Source of the DNA: Enterobacillus tribolii | GTDB lineage: Bacteria; Pseudomonadota; Gammaproteobacteria; Enterobacterales; Enterobacteriaceae | NCBI RefSeq assembly: GCF_003363015.1 | Contig: NZ_QRAP01000001.1 | Location: forward strand, 419,162-483,161 | Direction: 5' to 3' | DNA length: 64,000 nucleotides | Shown here: in pieces, positions 9,156-19,483 of the stretch | Layout of the letters: each line of letters begins with the position of its first letter | Numbering within the stretch: position 1 is the first letter of the stretch | The notes under the pieces: generated by a model | Database searches by the model: none | Told to the model about the DNA's origin: nothing | Seen by the model: only the letters and a program-made list of their open reading frames with translations | Translations under genes and position numbers: made by a program

Positions 9156-9407
9156 GTGTGTATTTGTGATATCAGCGTTGAAGATACCTATGTGCGCCTG
9201 CCGCTGTCGACGTCGGCGGCGTGGGTGTTGGATCGCCAGGCTGAGCGCAGCCTGGGTTGGCGGCGTTTTCTGAAGCCCAAGCGTCAGCAGCATTCGCGCT
9301 GGCGGCTGGAGCCGGTGCGCGATCGTTATGAGGTTAGGTTTGCGCCGAACCGGGCGCCGGAGCTGTGGCTGTTTAGTGCGGATAATTTGGGGAAGAAGCG
9401 GTTGTAG
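9156..9407 (+). CDS. Small basic protein of unknown function
   Basis: 83 residues from GTG 9156, preceded by AGGAAG at 9145-9150. The frame extends upstream to 9060 but without a ribosome site. The product is rich in Arg, Leu and Trp (for example LGWRRFLKPKRQQ) with no recognisable domain, signal peptide or membrane segment. It follows the cytoplasmic lyase by about 120 bp in the same direction. It may be a real small gene or a fortuitous GC-rich frame. Confidence 0.35.
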   Translation: MCICDISVEDTYVRLPLSTSAAWVLDRQAERSLGWRRFLKPKRQQHSRWRLEPVRDRYEVRFAPNRAPELWLFSADNLGKKRL

Positions 9408-9541
9408 CCAGGGGAGAGGGGGTGTAGATACGCCGGATACGCATGCTTCCTCCGAGCATTCAGTTTCTGAGTAACCCGGAAGTGTCCCCTCCCTGCCATC
9501 TGAAGTCTTTCAGCTATAGCTCCTTTCGGTAACAGACCGAG

Positions 9542-9985
9542 CTATTTTAGGAATTTGTTATAGACATAGAAATCCGTGTCCCGCACATATCCGTTCTTCT
9601 CATAAAGGGATTGTGCTTTGACGTTGTCGGTTGCCGTGCTTAGCATGATAAATGCGGAGTCTGTCTCTTTTGCTAATTGCTCCGCTCTTTCAAGCAGCTT
9701 CTGAGCGACGCCCTCTTTTCTGGCTTCAGGGAGGACAAAGAGATCGTACAGCAGCCAAATTCGTTTCATTTCCAGAGAGCAGAACAGAGGGTAGAGCTGT
9801 GTGAAGCCGACGGGCGTACCGTTAAGTTCGACGTAAAAAATAACGGATTCGCCCAGCGTGACCCGCTCCCTGAGGAATTTTTCTGCGTTATCCGCCTGCT
9901 TTTCAACGTTGTAAAACTCCCTGTAACCGAGATAAAGCGGAAGAATTTTCGTGATATCCTGCGGTTGTGCCTTGAATAATTTCAT
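9542..9985 (-). CDS. GNAT-family N-acetyltransferase
   Basis: 147 residues from ATG 9985, chosen over GTG 9994 because GGTGA is well spaced before it. The fold is a single GNAT domain: a central VGFTQLYPLF strand, then LYDLFVLPEARKEGVAQKLLERAE, which includes the acetyl-CoA pyrophosphate loop (here RKEGVA, a variant of Q/RxxGxG/A). The C-terminal part reads ATDNVKAQSLYEKNGY, the usual N..A...Y...GF pattern. Substrate cannot be predicted. Codon use is somewhat more AT-rich than in the lyase operon, consistent with the start of a patchwork accessory stretch. Confidence 0.75.
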   Translation of the reverse strand: MKLFKAQPQDITKILPLYLGYREFYNVEKQADNAEKFLRERVTLGESVIFYVELNGTPVGFTQLYPLFCSLEMKRIWLLYDLFVLPEARKEGVAQKLLERAEQLAKETDSAFIMLSTATDNVKAQSLYEKNGYVRDTDFYVYNKFLK

Positions 9986-10143
9986 TTTTTTCACCAGTGA
10001 TGGATGATCGTTCTTTTATGATAGTCTGTGTTATTGCTACCGGTAAGTTATTTTTAGTGAGGTTTATTTGTAGCAGTGTTGCGGGATTTCTTGAGCTTTA
10101 GCAGGCCAGTTACTCAGTCATTTTTAAAAAAACAGGGAAAAGC

Positions 10144-11100
10144 ATGTGGTCTAAGATATCAAAAGAATTATGGCTTAAATATTGTGACGGTTATTCCTTT
10201 ACGGACTGTGCACTACGTAATGAGAAAATGATTTATTTGCTCGCAGAGGAAGATGGAATAACAGAAGAGCAAAATACAAAAATGCGAATGTTATTGTTGG
10301 CTCAGAGGAATGGGAAAATAGAATATGGCGAAGTGACTTTTAATGAGTCATTCTTGGCTGTGATAGAAAGTACCGATGTACCTGAGCAGCAAGGTTTGGT
10401 TTTTCAGGTGATTGGGGGTTCGGTTGTTCCAACAGGTGGTTCAAAAAGAATTTGGCCAGTTGAAAAAATTAATAAAGATGACATAAGCGTTATCCGTAAA
10501 TCAAAAAAAATTGATGGCTATGCATGGGCTGTAGGGCGTCGAAGAGGCGTGTTTAAAAGAATAAATACCGATGATTGGATATCAATTGATAATGGCCTGA
10601 AAGAAAGCAGTGCTTCACCCAAGGCGCGGGATATCGGTTTTTTAGGGATTGATGGATTTAATAGTAAAGATATATATGCTGTAGGTGGCAAAGGTGATAT
10701 TTGGCATTATGATGGTGATTTGTGGACGCAATGTGGATTTCCAACTAATGATAAACTGACGGCGGTCTGTTGCGCTAAGGATGATTTTGTATATGTAGCG
10801 GCGAATCGTAAACTTTGGAAGGGTCGCTTAAACCAGTGGGAGTCAGTACATGATTTAGATCTGGCAGAAAATATTGATGATTTATGCTGGTTTGATAATA
10901 AATTATGGGGATGTGGTCAGTATGATTTTTTCTGTTGGGATGGGATTAGTTTAGATACATCAATTAGCATCCAGGGCAGTCCAGCCTCACTGATGGGAAG
11001 TATGGCGTGCAGTGAACATTTTATGCTGGTTGCTTGCCATAAAAGTGCATGGATTTATGATGGTCAACAATGGGTTAATATTGTGCCTGAAAGTATGTAA
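10144..11100 (+). CDS. AT-rich beta-propeller-like protein of unknown function
   Basis: 318 residues, clearly richer in A+T than anything around it, which suggests horizontal acquisition. No signal peptide and no membrane segment. Residues 125-312 contain about five repeats of a strand pattern with Trp and Gly: YAWAVGRRRGVFKRI (126), IYAVGGKGDIWHYDG (177), FVYVAANRKLWKG (215), LWGCGQYDFFCWDG (254), MLVACHKSAWIYDG (294). This resembles blades of a WD40/YCF48-like propeller. Residues 1-100 lack such repeats. No catalytic motif is seen. Such soluble propellers are sometimes immunity or adaptor proteins next to toxins, but no toxin gene is visible here. Confidence 0.6.
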   Translation: MWSKISKELWLKYCDGYSFTDCALRNEKMIYLLAEEDGITEEQNTKMRMLLLAQRNGKIEYGEVTFNESFLAVIESTDVPEQQGLVFQVIGGSVVPTGGSKRIWPVEKINKDDISVIRKSKKIDGYAWAVGRRRGVFKRINTDDWISIDNGLKESSASPKARDIGFLGIDGFNSKDIYAVGGKGDIWHYDGDLWTQCGFPTNDKLTAVCCAKDDFVYVAANRKLWKGRLNQWESVHDLDLAENIDDLCWFDNKLWGCGQYDFFCWDGISLDTSISIQGSPASLMGSMACSEHFMLVACHKSAWIYDGQQWVNIVPESM

Positions 11101-11115
11101 CTCCGATTACAAGTG

Positions 11116-11205
11116 ATATTCTCTACGTGCGTGGAGGTGTTTCTCAGACCGCTTGACAAGATGCGCAATGTGCAGTGTCTTCTCCACGTACATAGAGGTG
11201 TTTCC
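11116..11205. CRISPR. Relict type I-E-like CRISPR unit: two degenerate repeats and one spacer
   Basis: Two 29-bp related sequences at 11116-11144 and 11177-11205 share TTCTC.ACGT and AGAGGTGTTTC or GGAGGTGTTTC blocks. They are separated by 32 bp (11145-11176), giving the 61-bp period of type I-E arrays. The first copy keeps the hairpin CTCTACG/CGTGGAG (with one G-T pair); the second starts GTCTTCTCCACG but its right arm is decayed. No third repeat occurs one period up or down, and no cas gene is in the window. The unit lies in the short gap between the propeller gene and kduD. Confidence 0.55.
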
Positions 11206-11222
11206 AGCATGCCGCTAACCTA

Positions 11223-11984
11223 TCAACGTACTAACCACCCCCCATCCACGGCCAGCGTATACCCATTCACATAATCAGACGCCGCTGAAGCCAAAAATAC
11301 CACCGGCCCCATCATGTCTGAAGGTAATCCCCAGCGCCCGGCGGGAATGCGATCCAGTATTTCCTGGCTGCGATCTTCATCAGTGCGCAATTGTTGGGTG
11401 TTATTGGTCGACATATAACCGGGCGCCAGCGCGTTGACATTAATGCCGTACTTCGCCCATTCATTCGCCAACAGGCGCGTAACGCCCATCACGGCGCTTT
11501 TGGATGCGGTGTAAGAGGGAACGCGCACGCCGCCCTGGTAAGAGAGCATGGAGGCGACATTAATGATTTTCCCGCCTGCGCCCCGGGCGATAAAGTGGCG
11601 CGCCACGGCCTGAGAGAGAAAGAACACCGTCTTGATGTTCAGATCCATCACCTCATCCCAGTCCTTTTCGGTAAACGCCAACGCATCCTGCCGGCGGATA
11701 ATCCCGGCGTTGTTGACCAAAATATCAACGTGGCCGAATTCTGCCACGGCGCGTTCCACCACATCGTCAATTACGCCAGTGTCGCCCAGATCGGCATGCA
11801 GGCTGAAAAAACGGCGTCCCAGCGCACTGACCTGTTCGATGGTTTCGGCCGGTTCACGGCGGTTAACCCCGATAATGTCGCAGCCCGCCTGCGCCAGCCC
11901 GATAGCCATACCCTGACCCAGCCCGGTATTGCAGCCGGTGACGATGGCGACTTTGCCCTTCAGGGAATATGCGTCAAGAATCAT
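11223..11984 (-). CDS. kduD: 2-dehydro-3-deoxy-D-gluconate 5-dehydrogenase
   Basis: 253 residues, a classical short-chain dehydrogenase. It has TGCNTGLGQG (NAD-binding glycine motif, about 17-26), NNAG (about 90), a catalytic Ser in the ASMLSYQGG region, YTASK (catalytic Tyr and Lys) and the C-terminal DGGW typical of KduD. It reduces 3-deoxy-D-glycero-2,5-hexodiulosonate to 2-keto-3-deoxygluconate using NADH. The gene lies 60 nt downstream of kduI on the same strand, so the two are likely one operon. KDG would then enter the KdgK/Eda route, which is outside the window. Confidence 0.92.
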   Translation of the reverse strand: MILDAYSLKGKVAIVTGCNTGLGQGMAIGLAQAGCDIIGVNRREPAETIEQVSALGRRFFSLHADLGDTGVIDDVVERAVAEFGHVDILVNNAGIIRRQDALAFTEKDWDEVMDLNIKTVFFLSQAVARHFIARGAGGKIINVASMLSYQGGVRVPSYTASKSAVMGVTRLLANEWAKYGINVNALAPGYMSTNNTQQLRTDEDRSQEILDRIPAGRWGLPSDMMGPVVFLASAASDYVNGYTLAVDGGWLVR

Positions 11985-12044
11985 ATTGCTTACCTTACTG
12001 TACGACCAGGCCCGCCGCGGCGGGCCGTGATAATGCGGGAAACG

Positions 12045-12881
12045 TTAACGCAGGTCTTGCGCGGCCACGTGGTCCATGTCGTCGAATACCTGATTTTCGC
12101 CGACCATGCCCCAAATGAAGGTATAGCGGCGGGTGCCGACGCCGGAGTGGATCGACCAGCTCGGCGAGATGACCGCCTGTTCGTTGCGAACCACGATATG
12201 ACGGGTTTCCTGCGGTTGCCCCATCATGTGGAACACGCAGGTGTCTTCATCCATATCGAAGTAGAAATAGACCTCCATGCGCCGCTCATGGGTGTGGCAG
12301 GGCATGGTGTTCCACAGGTTGCCTTCTTCCAGGCGGGTGAGACCCATGGAAAGCTGGCAGGTTTGCAGCACATCGGGAACCATATATTTGTTGATGGTGC
12401 GGCGGTTGCTGGTGGCCGGATCGCCCAGCGTCTGCGGCGATGCGTCCGCCGGGGTGATTTTTTTCGTCGGGTAGGTGGTATGCGCCGGGGCGCAGTTGTA
12501 GTAGAAGCGGGCGGGTTTGTCGGCGCTGACGCTGGCGAATACTATGTCGCGCGCGCCTTTGCCCACGTACAGCGCCTCTTCCGTGCCGATTTCGTAGCAC
12601 TGGCCGTCAACGGTGATGGTTCCGGCGCCGCCGATGTTGATGACGCCCAGCTCGCGGCGCTCGAGGAAGTAGCTGACGCCAAGCTGTTTTCCGACTTCCG
12701 TACCGATGGTGACGGTCTGCGCCAGCGGCATTACGCCGCCGACGATAATGCGGTCAATGTGGCTGTAGACCATGGTGTATTGGTCGGCTTCGAAAATCTT
12801 TTCGATCAGAAATTCGCGGCGCAGTTGCGTGGTATCCAGCTGTTTGGCATGTTCGCTATGTATGCTCTGACGGACGTCCAT
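12045..12881 (-). CDS. kduI: 5-dehydro-4-deoxy-D-glucuronate isomerase
   Basis: 278 residues, the usual KduI length. This cupin metalloenzyme isomerises 5-keto-4-deoxyuronate (the product of unsaturated uronate ring opening) to 2,5-diketo-3-deoxygluconate. Recognisable blocks are [13 protein letters not shown] at the start, [14 protein letters not shown], and the metal-binding stretch [16 protein letters not shown] with His and Glu ligands. A KdgR-like box lies about 130 bp upstream. KduI handles the monomer that pectin lyases as well as alginate or glucuronan lyases generate, which links it to the lyase operon at 1-9 kb. Confidence 0.93.
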   Translation of the reverse strand: MDVRQSIHSEHAKQLDTTQLRREFLIEKIFEADQYTMVYSHIDRIIVGGVMPLAQTVTIGTEVGKQLGVSYFLERRELGVINIGGAGTITVDGQCYEIGTEEALYVGKGARDIVFASVSADKPARFYYNCAPAHTTYPTKKITPADASPQTLGDPATSNRRTINKYMVPDVLQTCQLSMGLTRLEEGNLWNTMPCHTHERRMEVYFYFDMDEDTCVFHMMGQPQETRHIVVRNEQAVISPSWSIHSGVGTRRYTFIWGMVGENQVFDDMDHVAAQDLR

Positions 12882-13399
12882 CGTTCACCTCATCTGTTAT
12901 TAACGCCATGTTTCAGGCAGTGTCCGGTATGCGCCGCGCCTGGGTCGTCTGAGGCCATTCAGCGGCTGTGTGAGCAGGATAAGACTGTTCGGCACACAAT
13001 TCAATATAAAATAAAACGCTGTTTTGATTTTGTGATTTTGACCGATGCTTGCCGAGCAGTCTGCCTGACCGGCGGTGGGGGATGACGCAGAGAGAATAGC
13101 GGAAATAAATAGAACGAGATCGCCGGAAATTATTTTCGCTATAGACGTTGAAATTTGAAAAGGGATATAATCGGGAGGTCACAATACCCGGTGCAATCCG
13201 TTTTTTTTCTTCTTCAGGGCCAAAGCTCCATATTTTCTTCATAATTGGCCAATAACTGATGTTCTTGCTTTCATATATTTACTTCTGCGCGTAACTACTT
13301 TAATAAAAACGCTTTAGAATTATTTCCATCAACCGCAAACGGGTTGCCCAGATAACTGTCTGGTTCACGACGAAATGAAACCACTTGAGGATTTATAAT
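12882..13399. other. Intergenic region between kduI and spy
   Basis: 518 bp without a convincing gene. A 109-codon minus-strand frame at 12913-13242 has no protein-like composition or ribosome site. The left part holds the kduI promoter and KdgR-like box. The right part, AT-rich, should hold the spy promoter, but I cannot place a CpxR or BaeR site with confidence. A small inverted repeat (CCAGA/TCTGG) lies at 13350-13365. Confidence 0.5.
13010..13029. promoter_or_regulatory. Candidate KdgR operator of kduID
   Basis: AATAAAACGCTGTTTTGATT fits the KdgR consensus AATRAAAYNNYRTTTYATT, apart from one inserted or changed G near the right end. It lies about 130 bp upstream of kduI. AT-rich promoter-like sequence (TATATT) lies just downstream on the minus strand. 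KdgR control of kduI and kduD is established in Dickeya and Pectobacterium. Confidence 0.6.
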
Positions 13400-13951
13400 A
13401 TGCGTAAATTAACGGCTTTAGTGTTGGCTTCTTCCCTGACGATGGGCATGTCGGCGGCTTACGCGGCAGATACCGCAACCACCACTACGGCACCGGCGGC
13501 GCAGAGCGACACGCAGCAGACCATGCCGATGCAGCATCACATGAAGCGCGGTATGCACCACAACGGCAAGATGAAAGGCGGCCCGCACGGCGGCATGTTC
13601 GCCGGGCTGAACCTGACCGAGCAGCAGAGAGAGCAGATGCGTGCCATCAGCAATGATTTCCGCAACAGCCACCATCAGATGCCGGGAATGGGGATGGGCC
13701 ATATGCAGGAAATGCATAAGTTCGTTGCTTCCGACACCTTTGATGAAGCCGCTGCCCGTGCGCAAATTGAGTCTACCAATAAAGCACGCAACGATATGAT
13801 GCTCGATCGCATGAAAATGGAGAACAAGATGTATAACGTCCTGACTCCGGAGCAGAAAAAACAGTTTGCCCAGAATTATGAGCAGCGCATGAAGCAATGG
13901 CAGGATCGCGCTAACAATGCCGGCAAAGCACCGGCTCCGGCCACTAACTGA
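13400..13951 (+). CDS. spy: Periplasmic chaperone Spy (LTxxQ family)
   Basis: 183 residues from ATG 13400 with TGAGGA upstream; a longer TTG start at 13385 would remove the Shine-Dalgarno sequence. It has a signal peptide (residues 1-23, cleavage after AYA). The mature protein is His- and Met-rich (MQHHMKRGMHHNGKMKGG) and carries LTEQQREQ and LTPEQKKQ, the two LTxxQ motifs of the cradle-shaped Spy/CpxP fold. Spy is an ATP-independent chaperone that limits aggregation in the stressed periplasm; in E. coli it is controlled by Cpx and Bae. The length is slightly above E. coli Spy owing to the Met/His-rich insert. Confidence 0.88.
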   Translation: MRKLTALVLASSLTMGMSAAYAADTATTTTAPAAQSDTQQTMPMQHHMKRGMHHNGKMKGGPHGGMFAGLNLTEQQREQMRAISNDFRNSHHQMPGMGMGHMQEMHKFVASDTFDEAAARAQIESTNKARNDMMLDRMKMENKMYNVLTPEQKKQFAQNYEQRMKQWQDRANNAGKAPAPATN

Positions 13952-13972
13952 TAGTCGTGAATAAATAATGCC

Positions 13973-14006
13973 AAACGGCGGGATTAATTCCCGCCGTTTT
14001 GTTTTT
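13973..14006 (+). terminator. Rho-independent terminator of spy
   Basis: AAACGGCGGG and CCCGCCGTTT (13973-13999) form a 10-bp stem around a 7-nt loop, followed by TGTTTTT. Confidence 0.85.
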
Positions 14007-14350
14007 CCTGCTACGTACAAAATCAGAATATTATGAGCGCCTGACCGCCGTTATTTTTTGCTCCGGCGATGGCGTGAAGAGTTTCGTTATTTTCTCTCCG
14101 GCTGTTTCCATTGGCTGCATAACCAGGAAATATCCTATCAAGATATTACTGCTCTCCGTATCACCCGGACAGATAATTCGCCGGGTTTATTGTCACGCGC
14201 CAGACCCTTTTTGATATGTCTCACCTATGATTGTTATCAAAACGTTGCCGTATGTTTGTGTTATCTTTAATAGTAAACATAGCGTTCGCAGGGCTTTTGC
14301 CACTTTGTGGCCGGGTGCGAACGCGGTGTCATAACGAAAATGGAGGAGCT
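14007..14350. other. acnA upstream region
   Basis: About 345 bp with no credible gene. The open frame continuing upstream of the acnA ATG has no independent start signal. A spaced inverted repeat ATGTTT/AAACAT lies around 14250-14280 in an AT-rich stretch that could be the promoter. I see no clear FNR or SoxS site. Confidence 0.4.
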
Positions 14351-17023
<2,673 letters not shown>

Positions 17024-17169
17024 TACGCACCGTGGCGGAAGGGTTCCTTCCGCCCGCGTCGCCGGAAAAACATCCGATTATTCGTCTCGTTGCGCGCCGG
17101 ACTTGAAAGGCAGGCGCGCTCTCACTCATACTGCGTTCACACTTCTTTTTTGATTAAAGGATATATGTC

Positions 17170-17520
17170 ATGGCAGAAGAAACTATTTTCAGCAAAATCA
17201 TCCGGCGTGAAATCCCTTCCGATATCGTGTATCAGGATGAACTGGTCACCGCGTTTCGTGACATCGCGCCGCAGGCGCCGAGCCATATCCTGATCATCCC
17301 CAACGTATTGATTCCCACCGTAAACGACGTGCAGCCGGAACATGAGGCTGCGCTGGGCCGTATGCTGACCGTGGCGGCGAAAATCGCCCGTCAGGAAGGT
17401 ATCGATGAAGACGGCTATCGCCTGATCATCAACTGCAACCGTCACGGCGGACAAGAGGTCTACCATATTCATATGCATTTGCTGGGCGGACGGGCGCTGG
17501 GACCGATGCTGTCACGCTGA
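17170..17520 (+). CDS. hinT: HIT-family purine nucleoside phosphoramidase
   Basis: 116 residues from ATG 17170 with AAAGGA 8 nt upstream. The histidine triad HIHMHLLGG lies near residues 99-107, and the N-terminal [19 protein letters not shown] is the standard HinT signature. It hydrolyses adenosine 5'-phosphoramidates and aminoacyl-adenylates. It opens the hinT-ycfL-lpoB-thiK-nagZ-ycfP block, whose order is conserved in E. coli. Confidence 0.95.
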   Translation: MAEETIFSKIIRREIPSDIVYQDELVTAFRDIAPQAPSHILIIPNVLIPTVNDVQPEHEAALGRMLTVAAKIARQEGIDEDGYRLIINCNRHGGQEVYHIHMHLLGGRALGPMLSR

Positions 17521-17542
17521 AATTTGTCCGGAGAGCGGTGAG

Positions 17543-17941
17543 ATGAGCGTTTTCAACAGAAGAGCCAGGCTGGCGGCGGCGCTATTGCCGCTGCTGATGC
17601 TGGCCGGATGCGGGGGTCATAAACCGGAGCGCATCGCCGTGAATGAAAATCAGAGCGTGGTGATGGACGCCCCGGTGCTCAGCGCCGGCGTGGTTGCCGA
17701 CCGGCCTGATGTCTCCCGCAGCGGTTTGTATCCCACCGCCCGCGCCAGGGTGAGCTACGGTCAGGAAAGCCGTCCGCTGACCCTGCATTACCGTTTCCTT
17801 TGGTATGACGCCAAGGGGCTGGATATTTTGCCGCACGAGCAGGCACGCAGCGTGACGCTTCAGCCGGGGCAGGAAATTGTGCTGCAAACCCGCAGCGGCG
17901 ACGATCGTGCTCAGCAGGTGCGGCTTTATCTTTATTTGTAA
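17543..17941 (+). CDS. ycfL: YcfL family lipoprotein
   Basis: 132 residues. The N-terminus has a signal peptide with lipobox LMLAGC (Cys near residue 24), so it is a predicted lipoprotein. The rest matches the YcfL/DUF1425 pattern (LTLHYRFLWYDAKGLDILP and TLQPGQEIVLQ). Function is unknown; it always sits beside the penicillin-binding-protein activator gene lpoB. It starts 22 nt after hinT and ends 50 nt before lpoB. Confidence 0.85.
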   Translation: MSVFNRRARLAAALLPLLMLAGCGGHKPERIAVNENQSVVMDAPVLSAGVVADRPDVSRSGLYPTARARVSYGQESRPLTLHYRFLWYDAKGLDILPHEQARSVTLQPGQEIVLQTRSGDDRAQQVRLYLYL

Positions 17942-17991
17942 GCCGGCGCAGCCGGTCGATTTTGTGATTATCCGCTAGCGGAGAGGGAGCA

Positions 17992-18585
17992 ATGAAAAAG
18001 TTTCTGTTCGTGTCGTTTGCCGCGCTGTTGCTGGCCGGCTGTACCCTGAATCAGGAGCCGGTGGGCACCACCCCGGCGACCCCTGAAGGGCCGGAGACGC
18101 CCGCCGGGCAACAGCCCGTGACGCCGCCGCCGGTTCAGCCGCCGCCGACCGTGCCGCAACCGCCGAAGCTGCCGACCTATAACTGGAGCGGCAGCGTCAC
18201 GCCGCTGGTGAATCAGATGCTGCAATCGCCGGAGATTAACGCCGGCAGCGTACTGCTGGTCAATAACGTGCAGAACAACACCAACGGTCGCCTGGTGACG
18301 GCCAACGCCACGTCGGCGCTGAAGAAAGCGCTGCGTCAGGTGCAGAAGTTCTCACTGGTGCCGGAGGCGCAACTGAGCGCGGCGCGTCAGTCGCTGGGGT
18401 TGTCGGCGGAGGACAGCCTGGAGTCGCGCAGTAAGGCAATCGGCCTGGCGCGCGCGGTGGATGCCCAGTACGTGCTGTACAGCGCGCTGAGCGGCGATGT
18501 GCAGGCGCCGGAGATGGCGATGCAGCTGATGCTGGTGCAGAGCGGCGAGATTATCTGGTCCGGCGAAGGGGCGGTAAAACGCTGA
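17992..18585 (+). CDS. lpoB: Penicillin-binding protein activator LpoB
   Basis: 197 residues, preceded by GGAGAGGGAGCA. Signal peptide with lipobox LLAGC (Cys near 17) anchors it in the outer membrane. Then comes a Pro-rich disordered linker (about residues 20-60) that spans the periplasm. The globular domain begins around TYNWSGSVTPLVNQML. LpoB contacts PBP1b to stimulate glycan polymerisation. Somewhat shorter than E. coli LpoB, with the difference in the linker. Confidence 0.92.
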   Translation: MKKFLFVSFAALLLAGCTLNQEPVGTTPATPEGPETPAGQQPVTPPPVQPPPTVPQPPKLPTYNWSGSVTPLVNQMLQSPEINAGSVLLVNNVQNNTNGRLVTANATSALKKALRQVQKFSLVPEAQLSAARQSLGLSAEDSLESRSKAIGLARAVDAQYVLYSALSGDVQAPEMAMQLMLVQSGEIIWSGEGAVKR

Positions 18586-18595
18586 TCCCGCTGCC

Positions 18596-19432
18596 GTGCT
18601 GAGCGACATTTTTTCTGTATTACGGGCCGTTATGGCCCGTTGTTGTCCCGGCCGCGATCCGGCGGACTGGCGTTTTGAACCGGTCAGCGGGCTGAGTGGC
18701 GTGAACTGGCGGGCAATATATGGTGACAGTGTCACTTTTATGCTGCGCCCGGAGAATGCCGAAAAGCGGCTGCTGGGCATTTCCCGTCGCCGGGAGTTAC
18801 GGGTTCTGCGCCGGCTGGCCGGGCAGCAATTGGCGCCCGGCGTGCACGGAATCTGGCACGGCTGGCTGGTGTGCGACTGGGTGGCGGGGCAGACGCCCGA
18901 TGCACTGCCGGAACATGAGCGCCTGGCGGCGCTGATGGCGAAGGTGCACCGTAATGCCTGGGAGCAGCCGCGTGTCGATTTGCGCCGGCAGTATGAAATT
19001 TATTGGCAGGCGCTCGATCGCCGCCGGATAATACCCGCCATGCTGCGCCGTCACCGGAGCCTGTTGCGTTTGCCTGAACCGCGGGTGAGTCGCCCGGTGT
19101 TGCTGCATATGGACGTTCATCCGGCCAACCTGGTGGCAACGGAAGCGGGCTGGCGGCTGATTGACTGGGAGTATGCCGGCGGAGGCGACGCGGCTCTGGA
19201 ACTGGCTGCGCTGGCGCGCGGCAATGACTGGAGCGGCGAACAAATACGGGCGTTTACGGCGGCGTATTGCCGCCACAGCGCGCAGGCGGAACGGGCGCTG
19301 CGGCAGCGGGTTTTGCAATGGCTGCCGCGGGTCGATTACCTGATGTGGCTGTGGTACGGGGTACGCTGGCAGCAGACCCGTGACGCACATTTCAATGAGC
19401 TGGCTGCACGGGTGTGGCAACGGCTTGAATAA
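18596..19432 (+). CDS. thiK: Thiamine kinase
   Basis: 278 residues if it starts at GTG 18596, 10 nt after lpoB; an ATG at 18632 would give 266. It is an aminoglycoside/choline-kinase-fold phosphotransferase. The catalytic loop reads LLHMDVHPANLVAT and the metal-binding motif reads LIDWEYAG, both intact. It phosphorylates salvaged thiamine to thiamine phosphate. Position between lpoB and nagZ is as in E. coli. The start codon is the main uncertainty. Confidence 0.88.
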   Translation: MLSDIFSVLRAVMARCCPGRDPADWRFEPVSGLSGVNWRAIYGDSVTFMLRPENAEKRLLGISRRRELRVLRRLAGQQLAPGVHGIWHGWLVCDWVAGQTPDALPEHERLAALMAKVHRNAWEQPRVDLRRQYEIYWQALDRRRIIPAMLRRHRSLLRLPEPRVSRPVLLHMDVHPANLVATEAGWRLIDWEYAGGGDAALELAALARGNDWSGEQIRAFTAAYCRHSAQAERALRQRVLQWLPRVDYLMWLWYGVRWQQTRDAHFNELAARVWQRLE

Positions 19433-19483
19433 TGAATGACTGTTTTCCGGGCATTGCCCGGCACTGATAAAAGAGGGATAAAA

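Noticed and set aside
12913-13242. 109-codon minus-strand ORF between kduI and spy
   Set aside because: Composition is not protein-like, no Shine-Dalgarno sequence, and it overlaps the kduI promoter region.
14250-14280. ATGTTT/AAACAT inverted repeat upstream of acnA as an operator
   Set aside because: Widely spaced six-base arms in AT-rich DNA are expected by chance and match no operator I know.
17034-17054. Hairpin GGCGGAAG/CTTCCGCC after acnA as a terminator
   Set aside because: The stem is clear but there is no T-run, so intrinsic termination is not well supported.
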